Below are positions 1 through 8,433 of a DNA stretch of 64,000 nucleotides, in pieces. The notes under the pieces were generated by a model. The model was not told where the DNA came from and did not search any database. It worked only from the letters and a program-made list of their open reading frames with translations. Positions within the stretch are counted from its first letter, which is position 1; every line of letters starts with the position of its first letter. This stretch comes from JALRAP01 sp046302815 (GTDB lineage: Bacteria; Bacteroidota; Bacteroidia; AKYH767-A; OLB10): NCBI GenBank assembly GCA_046302815.1, contig JBKCHO010000145.1, positions 4,046-68,045 on the forward strand, given 5' to 3'. The translations under genes and the position numbers were made by a program.

Positions 1-690
1 TTTCTCTTTTAAATTTTCAGATGAACCTAAAATAATTGTATGACTGCCCACTCTTGGAACCAGCTCCAAGTCAAAATTCGCATTGACATAAATTTGTTCT
101 ATTTGTGAATTCCAAAAATCATCTTTAATGATTAATTGGGCTACTTCATAAGCTTGTTTAAGTATAGGAGATGTGATGGTGTCGTTTGGCAATTGACTGG
201 AAAAACGCAGGTTTTTCTGTTTAGGGCCATCGAAAATATATCCGGATACGACCGGAAATCTAGATGTAAACTCGGTTGTAGTTGGCATAAAGTCTCCGGA
301 CTCATCGACATAAAAATGCTCATTATCATAATTGATCACGCGAAGTACAGGGCTTCGTTGCCAAATGTCGATTCGGATGTGACCGTCGACTGTTGAGTAA
401 ACATTTGCTTCCACCACAAACGGATTGGACAAGCACTTTTTTTCCATTCTGACCATATCCAATGATGACATGGCTTTCCCAGATACTGATGCCGATTTTG
501 ACTTAAATAGCTCCTCGATATCCGACGATGTCACAAAGTCAAATCCAGTTGTATCCATTATATGAACCTTAAGCCCCTTGCAAACGACCTCATCCTGTGA
601 TTTTTCTGCAAAGCCAACAGCGAAAACCAAAGCAAAAGCCAGAAAACACCATCCTGTTCTTGATATGAATCTCTTGCTAATCTTGATCAT
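1..690 (-). CDS. ftsQ: Cell division protein FtsQ (3' end beyond window)
   Basis: Reading the minus strand from position 690 gives 230 codons open to the window edge, so the C-terminus is missing. The N-terminus has a short basic segment and one hydrophobic helix (about residues 11-29), followed by a periplasmic region with a POTRA-like part and the FtsQ-type stretch QRSPVLRV then FYVDESGDFMP (about residues 121-145). FtsQ is a bitopic inner-membrane protein that links early and late divisome proteins and, in known systems, binds FtsB/FtsL. Its ATG overlaps the murC stop (ATGA), and it sits directly after murC as in many dcw clusters, which supports both identity and translational coupling. 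Bacteroidota FtsQ is usually about 240-260 aa, so only a short tail is probably missing. Confidence 0.88.
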   Translation of the reverse strand, partial: MIKISKRFISRTGWCFLAFALVFAVGFAEKSQDEVVCKGLKVHIMDTTGFDFVTSSDIEELFKSKSASVSGKAMSSLDMVRMEKKCLSNPFVVEANVYSTVDGHIRIDIWQRSPVLRVINYDNEHFYVDESGDFMPTTTEFTSRFPVVSGYIFDGPKQKNLRFSSQLPNDTITSPILKQAYEVAQLIIKDDFWNSQIEQIYVNANFDLELVPRVGSHTIILGSSENLKEK

Positions 691-2099
691 ACGCTTTGTG
701 GGTTTAAATGGTTTTTATTGCGGACAGATTCGACAATGCCAACAACCAAGGCATCGATATCTCCAGCTCCCAATATCAAGACAACATCTGATTCAGATTG
801 AGAAACATATTTGAAAAGCTGATCCTTTTGAAGCAACACCTTAGTATGTGCAGTTACCATATTCAAAATCATTTGCGAAGAAACGCCCGGTATTGGCAAT
901 TCCCTTGCAGGATAGATATCCAATAAAACCAAGGCATCCAATAAGGATAGGCTCTTGGCAAATCCTTCGGCAAAGTCCCTGGTTCTTGAATAAAGATGTG
1001 GCTGGAAAATACCAAGTATGTTTTTGTTGGGATATAACTCACGAACCGTATTAATTGCGGCAGTCAATTCTGTTGGATGATGGGCATAGTCATCGATTAC
1101 AACTTTTCCATGCTCTCGCAATCTGTATTCGAACCTCCTATGTACGCCTTTGAAAGATGCCAACCCCACTCTGATATCATCTGGAGTCAATCCTTCTTTG
1201 AGACATACAATACATGCAACTAAAGCGTTTTCTACATTATGGCGTCCTGGACAATACAAAACCATATCCCTCATTTCAAGCCCTTGGCCAAGAATATCAA
1301 AAACATATGCCCCATTATCTATCCGTATGTTAGATACGCAGTAATCTCCCTGACCAAAAGCAGAATATGAATATGAATTGTTTGCCGTATGCTTCAAACC
1401 ACTTCCCGCTTTGAAATACAACGACCCTCCAGGCTTAAGGCGGTTGGCAAATTCGGAGTAGCACTCCACCATGTTATCGTGATTGCCATAAATATCCAAA
1501 TGATCCGGATCCAAGGATGTTACAACAGATACATCCGGGTTGAGCTGTAAAAAAGACTTATCATATTCATCAGCTTCAGCAACCATGACTTCATCAATGC
1601 CAGATGGAGAAACCAATAGGTTGGTTTGATAATTAGATGATATGCCACCTAAGAAAGCCGTCACATTCTTTCCCGAGTGCTTCAATATATGGGCTATGAT
1701 GGTGGAGGTAGTAGTCTTTCCATGAGTTCCAGCAACCGCAATTGTCCTGGTTCCGGATGTTACTGCACCAAGTACTTCAGAACGCTTCCATAATCTGACT
1801 CCTTTGTCCTTCAAAAAATTCAATTCACAATGATCTTTAGGAATGGCTGGCGTATAAATCACAATGACATCATCATTTATAACATCTGATTGAAGCCAAT
1901 TGGGCAGTGATGAAGGATTATCAAAATATGAAACCGATATACCCTCTTGCACCAACTCTTTGGTAAGTTGCGTTTCGGTCTTGTCATACCCCTTGACCTC
2001 AACACCCTTCCCATGGAAGTAACGGGCAAGTGCACTCATACCTATCCCCCCGATCCCGAGGAAGTATGCCTTGGCAATATGATCAAGTGTGTTGTTCAC
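687..2099 (-). CDS. murC: UDP-N-acetylmuramate--L-alanine ligase MurC
   Basis: This 470-aa cytoplasmic ligase adds L-alanine to UDP-MurNAc, the first amino acid of the peptidoglycan stem peptide, using ATP. Visible features are the N-terminal nucleotide-binding motif GIGGIGMS (residues 15-22), characteristic of MurC, and the Mur-ligase P-loop GTHGKTT (124-130). A central-domain segment EADEYDKSFL and a C-terminal domain with DDYAHHPTE follow; both are standard MurC signatures. Length matches the family. It lies 3 bp after murG and overlaps ftsQ by 4 nt, inside the dcw operon. Confidence 0.97.
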   Translation of the reverse strand: MNNTLDHIAKAYFLGIGGIGMSALARYFHGKGVEVKGYDKTETQLTKELVQEGISVSYFDNPSSLPNWLQSDVINDDVIVIYTPAIPKDHCELNFLKDKGVRLWKRSEVLGAVTSGTRTIAVAGTHGKTTTSTIIAHILKHSGKNVTAFLGGISSNYQTNLLVSPSGIDEVMVAEADEYDKSFLQLNPDVSVVTSLDPDHLDIYGNHDNMVECYSEFANRLKPGGSLYFKAGSGLKHTANNSYSYSAFGQGDYCVSNIRIDNGAYVFDILGQGLEMRDMVLYCPGRHNVENALVACIVCLKEGLTPDDIRVGLASFKGVHRRFEYRLREHGKVVIDDYAHHPTELTAAINTVRELYPNKNILGIFQPHLYSRTRDFAEGFAKSLSLLDALVLLDIYPARELPIPGVSSQMILNMVTAHTKVLLQKDQLFKYVSQSESDVVLILGAGDIDALVVGIVESVRNKNHLNPQSV

Positions 2100-2102
2100 C
2101 CT

Positions 2103-3248
2103 TTATTTTGAATTCAATTTTTCCAATGCCATATCATAAACTTTGCGTGCAATTTTATCAGCAGCATCTGTTACTGCACCCTTCGACATATTTGTTGCCA
2201 ATTCGTGCATCAAATCACGATTAGTTACCACCTCAATTGCTTTATCGACCAATTGCATAGCTGCATCTGAATCCTTGACCAGAATGGCAGCCTTTTTTGA
2301 TACCATAGACAAACAGTTGTGTGTTTGATGATCTTCTGCGGCGGTGGGCAATGGCACCATGATTGCAGGCTTTCCCACAACACACAACTCAGAAACAGTG
2401 CTTGCGCCAGCCCTTGAAACCACCAAATCTGCAGCGGCATAAGCTAGATCCATTCGGGCTATGAAATCGAAGGCATGAATGCCATTGGTAGTTGAAGTTG
2501 CTTGTAAAGCCTCAGGATGAAATTGCTTACCACACTGCCAAAGCACTTGAATATTCGACTCCTTGAATTTGGCAAACCCTTTCATAATTGCGTGGTTAAT
2601 GGATCGTGCGCCTTGACTTCCTCCAATCACCAATACTACGGGCTTATTATTTTCGAGTCCGAAAAAGCGAAATGCCTCTTCTCTTTTCCCTGCAATGTCA
2701 ACCATTTCTTTTCGAACAGGGTTTCCTGTAAAAACCGTTTTATTAGATGGAAAATATTTTTCCATATTATCATAACCAGTACAAATCAACTGCGCCTTGC
2801 CGGCCAACAACTTGTTCGTAATACCCGGATACGAGTTCTGTTCTTGTATGACTGTAGAAATTCCCAACCTACTTGCAGCCCATAACAATGGCCCACTGGC
2901 ATAGCCACCAACTCCAACTGCAACTTGCGGTTTAAATCTCTTAACGATACGAGCCGCTTTCAACAGACTTGCCATCAATTTGAATGGAAAAGCAAGATTC
3001 GACAGGCTCAAGCTGCGTTTGATGCCAGAAATATCCAAACCTACGATATCAAATCCTGCAGCAGGAACCTTTTCCATTTCCATCCGACCGTTTGCACCTA
3101 CGAATAGCAACTTAATTTGAGGGTCGATTGACCTAAGCCCATTTGCAATAGCAATTGCCGGGAAAATATGTCCACCCGTTCCTCCGCCGCTAATGATTAC
3201 TTTAACTTCAGCCTTCAACCCTTTGCAAACCTCCTTCCTCCTCAACAT
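2103..3248 (-). CDS. murG: UDP-GlcNAc:lipid I N-acetylglucosaminyltransferase MurG
   Basis: MurG transfers GlcNAc from UDP-GlcNAc onto lipid I to make lipid II on the cytoplasmic face of the membrane. The glycine-rich motif GGGTGGHIFPA lies near the N-terminus, and the C-terminal donor-binding part contains GGSQGARSIN and SRAGASTVSEL, both diagnostic of GT28/MurG. The given ATG (381 aa) overlaps the end of ftsW by 41 nt. A TTG at 3218 would give 371 aa, starting just before KAEVKVIISGGG, and is preceded by a purine-rich AGGAGGAAGGAGG, so it may be the true start. It lies between ftsW and murC in the dcw operon. Confidence 0.95.
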   Translation of the reverse strand: MLRRKEVCKGLKAEVKVIISGGGTGGHIFPAIAIANGLRSIDPQIKLLFVGANGRMEMEKVPAAGFDIVGLDISGIKRSLSLSNLAFPFKLMASLLKAARIVKRFKPQVAVGVGGYASGPLLWAASRLGISTVIQEQNSYPGITNKLLAGKAQLICTGYDNMEKYFPSNKTVFTGNPVRKEMVDIAGKREEAFRFFGLENNKPVVLVIGGSQGARSINHAIMKGFAKFKESNIQVLWQCGKQFHPEALQATSTTNGIHAFDFIARMDLAYAAADLVVSRAGASTVSELCVVGKPAIMVPLPTAAEDHQTHNCLSMVSKKAAILVKDSDAAMQLVDKAIEVVTNRDLMHELATNMSKGAVTDAADKIARKVYDMALEKLNSK

Positions 3249-4362
3249 CTCTGCTGACGCTGAGTATTATTCCTATGGCTATACTGGTAAACCAAATGGA
3301 TGTGCCACCCATACTTAGCAGGGGCAAAGGTTGTCCTGTGACCGGAAACAGTCCTACGGTCACTGCCATATTGATCATGGCTTGAAATGAAAGGCTGAAA
3401 CCACAGCCAATTGCTGCGAAGGTGGCGAATGCTCGCGGTGAATTTCGGGCAATACGAACCGATCTAAAGAACAACACCAGATACAATATGACCACCAAAG
3501 CTCCTCCCATCAATCCGTATTCCTCTACGATTATTGCATAAATAAAGTCGGAGTATGGGTGTGGCAGAAAATTCCTTTGAGTACTGTTGCCAGGTCCTGC
3601 ACCCAATAATCCTCCCTTGGCAATGGCTATGTTTGCTTGTTGCGATTGATAATTGTCCGATCCTCCGCCTTTTCCCGTATAGGTTTCCATACGCGCTACC
3701 CAAGTTGGTACCCTATTGTCCCATTTGAACAAAAGCGACATCCCAATAAAAAGACCCAAAAACACCACTCCGATAGCAATCAGCGTCATTATATATTTGA
3801 AGCTGATACGACCGACTATCATAAGAATAATACAAGTTGCGAAAAGAACAGCGGCTGTTGAGAAATTCGCAGGCAGAATCAAGCCGCAAGTCACTAAAAC
3901 CGGGAGCATGATAGGAACAAAAGCCGACTTAAAGTCCTTAATGTTATCCTGTCGGATCGATAATGCTCTTGCGACAAATAAAATGAGCGCAAGCTTGGCC
4001 ATATCCGAGGTCTGGAACGACATATTGATAATAGGTAATGTAAGCCATCTGCTAGCCTCATTCAGATTTGTTCCCAGAATTAAAGTCAGAAGCAGCAATG
4101 GTATTGCTATAGCAATGACAAAATTTGCAAACCGAGCATACAATGTGTATTTCAGAGAGTGTGCAAAATACATCAGTCCGAAACCGAAAAACAGAATAAA
4201 AATGTGTTTCAATAAATAATATTCCGTGTTGCCATCCTGATATTTATACGCAAGTGTTCCGGTTGAACTGTATACGGCCAAAATGGAAAAGACAGAAAGC
4301 AGCATGACCACTATCCAGATCACTCTGTCTCCCATGAAATATTTTTCCAGCCAGGAATTCAT
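3208..4362 (-). CDS. ftsW: FtsW, SEDS-family septal peptidoglycan polymerase
   Basis: This 384-aa polytopic membrane protein has about ten hydrophobic segments. FtsW polymerises lipid II into septal glycan strands together with a class B PBP (here the FtsI encoded upstream). SEDS signatures visible include LFVARALS in the middle, the extracellular loop segment GGLLGAGPGNSTQRNFLP, then HPYSDFIYAIIVEEYG and the C-terminal TGQPLPLLSMGGTS. Length is normal. It lies 18 bp after murD, and its 3' end overlaps the murG 5' end. The position between murD and murG favours FtsW over its elongation paralogue RodA. Confidence 0.95.
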   Translation of the reverse strand: MNSWLEKYFMGDRVIWIVVMLLSVFSILAVYSSTGTLAYKYQDGNTEYYLLKHIFILFFGFGLMYFAHSLKYTLYARFANFVIAIAIPLLLLTLILGTNLNEASRWLTLPIINMSFQTSDMAKLALILFVARALSIRQDNIKDFKSAFVPIMLPVLVTCGLILPANFSTAAVLFATCIILMIVGRISFKYIMTLIAIGVVFLGLFIGMSLLFKWDNRVPTWVARMETYTGKGGGSDNYQSQQANIAIAKGGLLGAGPGNSTQRNFLPHPYSDFIYAIIVEEYGLMGGALVVILYLVLFFRSVRIARNSPRAFATFAAIGCGFSLSFQAMINMAVTVGLFPVTGQPLPLLSMGGTSIWFTSIAIGIILSVSRDVEEEGGLQRVEG

Positions 4363-4380
4363 TCCTTTATCCTTTTGTTG

Positions 4381-5718
4381 TTAAAGCGCCTTAACAGCTG
4401 ATTTGAACTGCCAACCCCTGTCCTCGTAATTTTTGAATAGGTCGAAGCTTGCACATGCCGGAGACAGTAATACTACATCTCCTTTGCGACCTTTTTCATA
4501 AGAGGCCTTAACCGCATCCGTAGCTGATTCGGTATCTGATATGTCAGTAACGATATCGCCGAAAGCCTCATGGATTTTTTTGTTGTCTTTTCCCATGCAT
4601 ACAATAGCCTTAACCTTTGATTGAACCAGCTCTCGTAATGTTTCGTAATCGTTTCCTTTATCAACTCCTCCTACAATCCAAATCACCGGCTTTTGCATGC
4701 ATTCCAATGCATACCAAGCCGAGTTTACATTGGTAGCCTTCGAATCATTTATAAATTCGATGCCATGAACAGTCATCACATGCTCCAGTCGATGTTCCGC
4801 ATTTTTAAAATCGGAAAAACTTTCCCTTACAACATCCTTGCGGATGTCTAGGATCCTGGCTGCAATTCCTGCTGCCATGGTGTTGTAGAGGTTGTGTTTC
4901 CCCTGAAGTGCTAGGTTGTAGATGGACATATCGGTGATTTGGTTTTTTGTGTTTATGATCAGGTTGTTATTATCGATGTATGCGGCCATTCCTTCGGATT
5001 CATGTATGGAAAAGGGATAGCTATGCGGAGTAATGGTTCTACTAGTGACTTCTTTTCTCAATAATGGATCATCAGCGCAATAAACAAATGCATCTTCTGG
5101 CCTTTGATTATTGATGATGCGGAATTTGGAATCAACATACTTGGACATGTCATAGTCATAACGATCCAAATGATCTGGAGTAATGTTGAGTAAAACGGAA
5201 ATGTCGGCCCTGAATGAATGCATTCCATCGAGCTGAAAACTACTGAGCTCAATAACATAATGATCATGTTCAGCCTCGGCCACTTGCATGGCAAAACTTT
5301 TGCCAACATTGCCAGCTAGGCCTACATTCAAGCCAGCTTTCTGAAGGATATGGTAGGTTAATAGAGTTGTTGTGGTTTTGCCATTTGTTCCTGTGATACA
5401 AATCCTGTGTGCATCGGTGTATCTCCCGGCAAACTCTATTTCTGAAATAACTGGAACTCCGTTTTCCAAAAAACTCTTAACAACCGGAGCTTTATCTGGA
5501 ATTCCCGGGCTTTTAATCACCTCAGTTGCATTTTGCATTCCATTATTGGAGTGTCCACCTTCTTCAAAAGGGATATTGCGCCTAATCAACTCATCCCTGA
5601 AAGTCTCCTTTATTTTTCCACTGTCGGACACCAACACCTCGAAGCCTTGCTTCAAAGCGAGCACAGCAGAACCTAATCCACTTTCTCCAGCACCCAGTAT
5701 GACTATTTTGCCCGACAT
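4381..5718 (-). CDS. murD: UDP-N-acetylmuramoyl-L-alanine--D-glutamate ligase MurD
   Basis: This 445-aa ATP-dependent ligase adds D-glutamate to UDP-MurNAc-L-Ala in the cytoplasm; the D-Glu would come from the MurI encoded at 28061-28903. The N-terminal Rossmann-like domain begins VILGAGESGLG, the Mur P-loop GTNGKT is at residues 110-115, and the later ELSSFQL and NDSKATN motifs are typical of MurD. Length and domain order are complete. It lies 10 bp downstream of mraY and 18 bp upstream of ftsW, clearly co-transcribed. Confidence 0.97.
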   Translation of the reverse strand: MSGKIVILGAGESGLGSAVLALKQGFEVLVSDSGKIKETFRDELIRRNIPFEEGGHSNNGMQNATEVIKSPGIPDKAPVVKSFLENGVPVISEIEFAGRYTDAHRICITGTNGKTTTTLLTYHILQKAGLNVGLAGNVGKSFAMQVAEAEHDHYVIELSSFQLDGMHSFRADISVLLNITPDHLDRYDYDMSKYVDSKFRIINNQRPEDAFVYCADDPLLRKEVTSRTITPHSYPFSIHESEGMAAYIDNNNLIINTKNQITDMSIYNLALQGKHNLYNTMAAGIAARILDIRKDVVRESFSDFKNAEHRLEHVMTVHGIEFINDSKATNVNSAWYALECMQKPVIWIVGGVDKGNDYETLRELVQSKVKAIVCMGKDNKKIHEAFGDIVTDISDTESATDAVKASYEKGRKGDVVLLSPACASFDLFKNYEDRGWQFKSAVKAL

Positions 5719-5728
5719 CTTAATTTAC

Positions 5729-6970
5729 TTAGCGAAGCTTCAAGGTTACTATACTTAGAACCGCCAACATGATTCCAACAATCCAGAACCGAGTGACTAT
5801 TTTGGATTCATGATATCCCAGTTTCTGATAATGATGGTGTAACGGGGACATTTTGAATATCCGCCTACCTTCACCGAATTTGCGTTTTGTGTATTTGAAA
5901 TAGCTTACCTGCATCATCACCGAAAGATTTTCCACAAGGAAAATCCCACAAATCACAGGTATCATCAATTCCTTTCGTATGGCGATGGCAAATACAGCTA
6001 TGATTCCGCCTAGAGCAAGACTGCCCGTGTCTCCCATAAATACTTGAGCAGGATATGCGTTGAACCACAGAAAGCCTACACATGCACCTACGAATGCGCT
6101 CATGAAGACCATCAACTCTCCTGTTTCCGGTATATACATGATGTTGAGATAATCTGAAAAAATGGTGTTGCCTGAAACATAGGCAAAGACCGCAAGGGTT
6201 ACTCCGATGATAGCAGATGTACCCGTAGCCAAGCCATCAATCCCATCGGTAATGTTGGCACCGTTCGATACTGCGGTCACAATAAGAATTACAACAAGAA
6301 TGAAAATAACCCATACATAGCGCCCACTTTCATCTCCAAACAAGGAGGATATCATCCGATAGTCGAATTCATTATCCTTGAAAAACGGAATGGTTGTTTT
6401 AGTCGACTTGGTATCAAAGTTTCCTGAGGCTTCAGATCGGTTTTCTGTGATTGAAACCGATACAACGACATTATCTTGTTTGACGCTGTTCTGACGAACC
6501 ACCACATCATCATGAAAGTATAGCACAGAACCTACAATAAGTCCCAAGCCAACTTGTCCGATAATTTTAAATCGACCGGCTAATCCCTCTTTATCCTTTT
6601 TGAAAACCTTTATGTAATCATCCAAAAAGCCGATTACTCCAAGCCAAACGGTAGAAACAATCATCAAGATGACATAAATATTATCCAACCTAGCCAGTAA
6701 AAATGTTGGAATAAGAATGGCAGACAAGATGATTAAACCGCCCATAGTGGGTGTACCTTTTTTCTGCGCTTGTCCATCCAAACCCAGATCCCTGATAGTC
6801 TCACCCACCTGTTTCTTCAGAAGCAAACGAATGATAGGCTTTCCGAGGAAAAGGGTAATGAACAATGAAATGATGATAGCCATTGCCGCCCGGAAGGAAA
6901 TAAATCGGAAAACTCCGGCTCCGGGTATATCCCAGACACGATCTAAATATTCAAAGAGATAATACAACAT
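5729..6970 (-). CDS. mraY: Phospho-N-acetylmuramoyl-pentapeptide transferase MraY
   Basis: MraY attaches phospho-MurNAc-pentapeptide to undecaprenyl phosphate, forming lipid I, in the inner membrane. The polytopic sequence carries the family motifs KKGTPTMGGL (about residue 70), DGIDGLATG and FMGDTGSLALGG, plus the C-terminal MSPLHHHYQ histidine motif. At 413 aa it is about 50 residues longer than the E. coli enzyme. The extra material is a polar segment between two membrane helices (about residues 155-205), seen in Bacteroidota homologues as well as I can recall. Its ATG overlaps the murE stop by one base (TGATG), indicating coupling. Undecaprenyl phosphate precursors would come from UppS (32722-33480). 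Confidence 0.96.
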   Translation of the reverse strand: MLYYLFEYLDRVWDIPGAGVFRFISFRAAMAIIISLFITLFLGKPIIRLLLKKQVGETIRDLGLDGQAQKKGTPTMGGLIILSAILIPTFLLARLDNIYVILMIVSTVWLGVIGFLDDYIKVFKKDKEGLAGRFKIIGQVGLGLIVGSVLYFHDDVVVRQNSVKQDNVVVSVSITENRSEASGNFDTKSTKTTIPFFKDNEFDYRMISSLFGDESGRYVWVIFILVVILIVTAVSNGANITDGIDGLATGTSAIIGVTLAVFAYVSGNTIFSDYLNIMYIPETGELMVFMSAFVGACVGFLWFNAYPAQVFMGDTGSLALGGIIAVFAIAIRKELMIPVICGIFLVENLSVMMQVSYFKYTKRKFGEGRRIFKMSPLHHHYQKLGYHESKIVTRFWIVGIMLAVLSIVTLKLR

Positions 6971-8433
6971 CAGCTTTCGAAAATCTTAAACGAGTCCACT
7001 AACACTTGTCTATCATCAAAAGGGTATTTGACTCCGTTTACCTCTTGATATTTTTCATGCCCCTTACCTGCAACGAGAATGATATCACCAGATGATGCCA
7101 AACTGCAAGCCAATCGAAGCGCCTCTTTTCTATCGGAAACAGCCACAGCTTTGCGGAAATTTGATGGAGCCACACCAGATCTTATCTCTTCTATAATTGT
7201 TTCTGGATTTTCCGAGCGTGGATTGTCTGATGTGAAAATCACCTTATCGCTAAGTTCAGTTGCAATACGACCCATTACCGGTCTCTTCGACTTATCCCTA
7301 TCTCCTCCACATCCTACTACGGTAATGACGGTCTCATTGCCGGTGCGCAAATCTTTAATAGTATTGAGCACATTCATCAGGGCATCGGGCGTATGGGCAT
7401 AATCCACTATGCCTGTTACATTGTTACTAGATATGACATAGTCGAAGCGACCCTCCACCGATTCCAAGTTGCTTAACGCGGTTAGAACCGATAACTTATC
7501 CTGTCCGAGCATCACAGCAACTGCATAAACAGCAGTTATATTATAGGCATTGAAGGATCCGATAAGGCGACAAAGCACCTCTTGGCCGTCTATTCCCAGC
7601 ATCAAACCACCAAATGTGTTTTCAATGATCCTACACTTGAAATCTGCCATTCCCTTCAATCCATATGAACGGATTTTTGCTCTGCAATTCTGGACCATAA
7701 CACCTCCGTTCCGATCATCCATATTGTAAAGAGCAAACGCTTCGGAGCCGAGCATATCGAAAAATCCTTTCTTAGCTCTGATATATTCATCAAATGTCTT
7801 GTGGTAATCCAAGTGGTCGTGTGTGATGTTGGTGAATACACCCCCAGCGAACTGTATGCCGGCAACCCTGTGCTGAACTACGGCATGCGAACTAACCTCC
7901 ATGAAACAATACTCGCAACCGTCATCGACCATCATTGATAAAAGTCGGTTCAAACGGATTGGGTCAGGAGTAGTATGTGTTGAAGGAATTACCTGCTGAT
8001 TGACTCGGTTCTCGACCGTCGATATCAGTCCGCAAGGAAAACCAAGTTCCATGAAAAGCCTGTACAGAAGTGTGACAGATGTTGTTTTGCCGTTTGTGCC
8101 AGTAACGCCGACCAACTTCAATTTAGATGATGGATCATCATAATAATTAGAAGCAATGTAGGCTAATGCAATAGAAGTATCAGCAACCTTGGCATAGGTG
8201 ACTCCTTCCTCCAATCTTTCCGGCAAGCTTTCACAAACTACTGCCTTAGCGCCGGATTGGACCGCCTGATTAATAAACGAATGGCCATCAACACGAGTAC
8301 CTCTAACCGCAACAAACAAATCTCCCGAAGAGACTTCATTAGAATTGAAAGTAACCGTATTAATGTCGATGGATGTGTCGCCCACCACCTCCAACAGTCC
8401 AGACTTATATAGTACTTCTTTAAGCTGCCTCAT
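6970..8433 (-). CDS. murE: UDP-MurNAc-tripeptide synthetase MurE (meso-DAP type)
   Basis: This 487-aa cytoplasmic ligase adds the third stem-peptide residue. The Mur P-loop GTNGKT is at residues 112-117, followed by the substrate segment FMEVSSHA. The C-terminal motif DNPRSENP matches the DNPR pattern known for meso-diaminopimelate-specific enzymes rather than the lysine-type pattern, so a DAP-type peptidoglycan is inferred. It directly abuts ftsI (1-bp spacing) and overlaps mraY by one base. No murF is visible between murE and mraY, where many dcw clusters keep it, so it must be elsewhere in the genome. Confidence 0.95.
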   Translation of the reverse strand: MRQLKEVLYKSGLLEVVGDTSIDINTVTFNSNEVSSGDLFVAVRGTRVDGHSFINQAVQSGAKAVVCESLPERLEEGVTYAKVADTSIALAYIASNYYDDPSSKLKLVGVTGTNGKTTSVTLLYRLFMELGFPCGLISTVENRVNQQVIPSTHTTPDPIRLNRLLSMMVDDGCEYCFMEVSSHAVVQHRVAGIQFAGGVFTNITHDHLDYHKTFDEYIRAKKGFFDMLGSEAFALYNMDDRNGGVMVQNCRAKIRSYGLKGMADFKCRIIENTFGGLMLGIDGQEVLCRLIGSFNAYNITAVYAVAVMLGQDKLSVLTALSNLESVEGRFDYVISSNNVTGIVDYAHTPDALMNVLNTIKDLRTGNETVITVVGCGGDRDKSKRPVMGRIATELSDKVIFTSDNPRSENPETIIEEIRSGVAPSNFRKAVAVSDRKEALRLACSLASSGDIILVAGKGHEKYQEVNGVKYPFDDRQVLVDSFKIFES

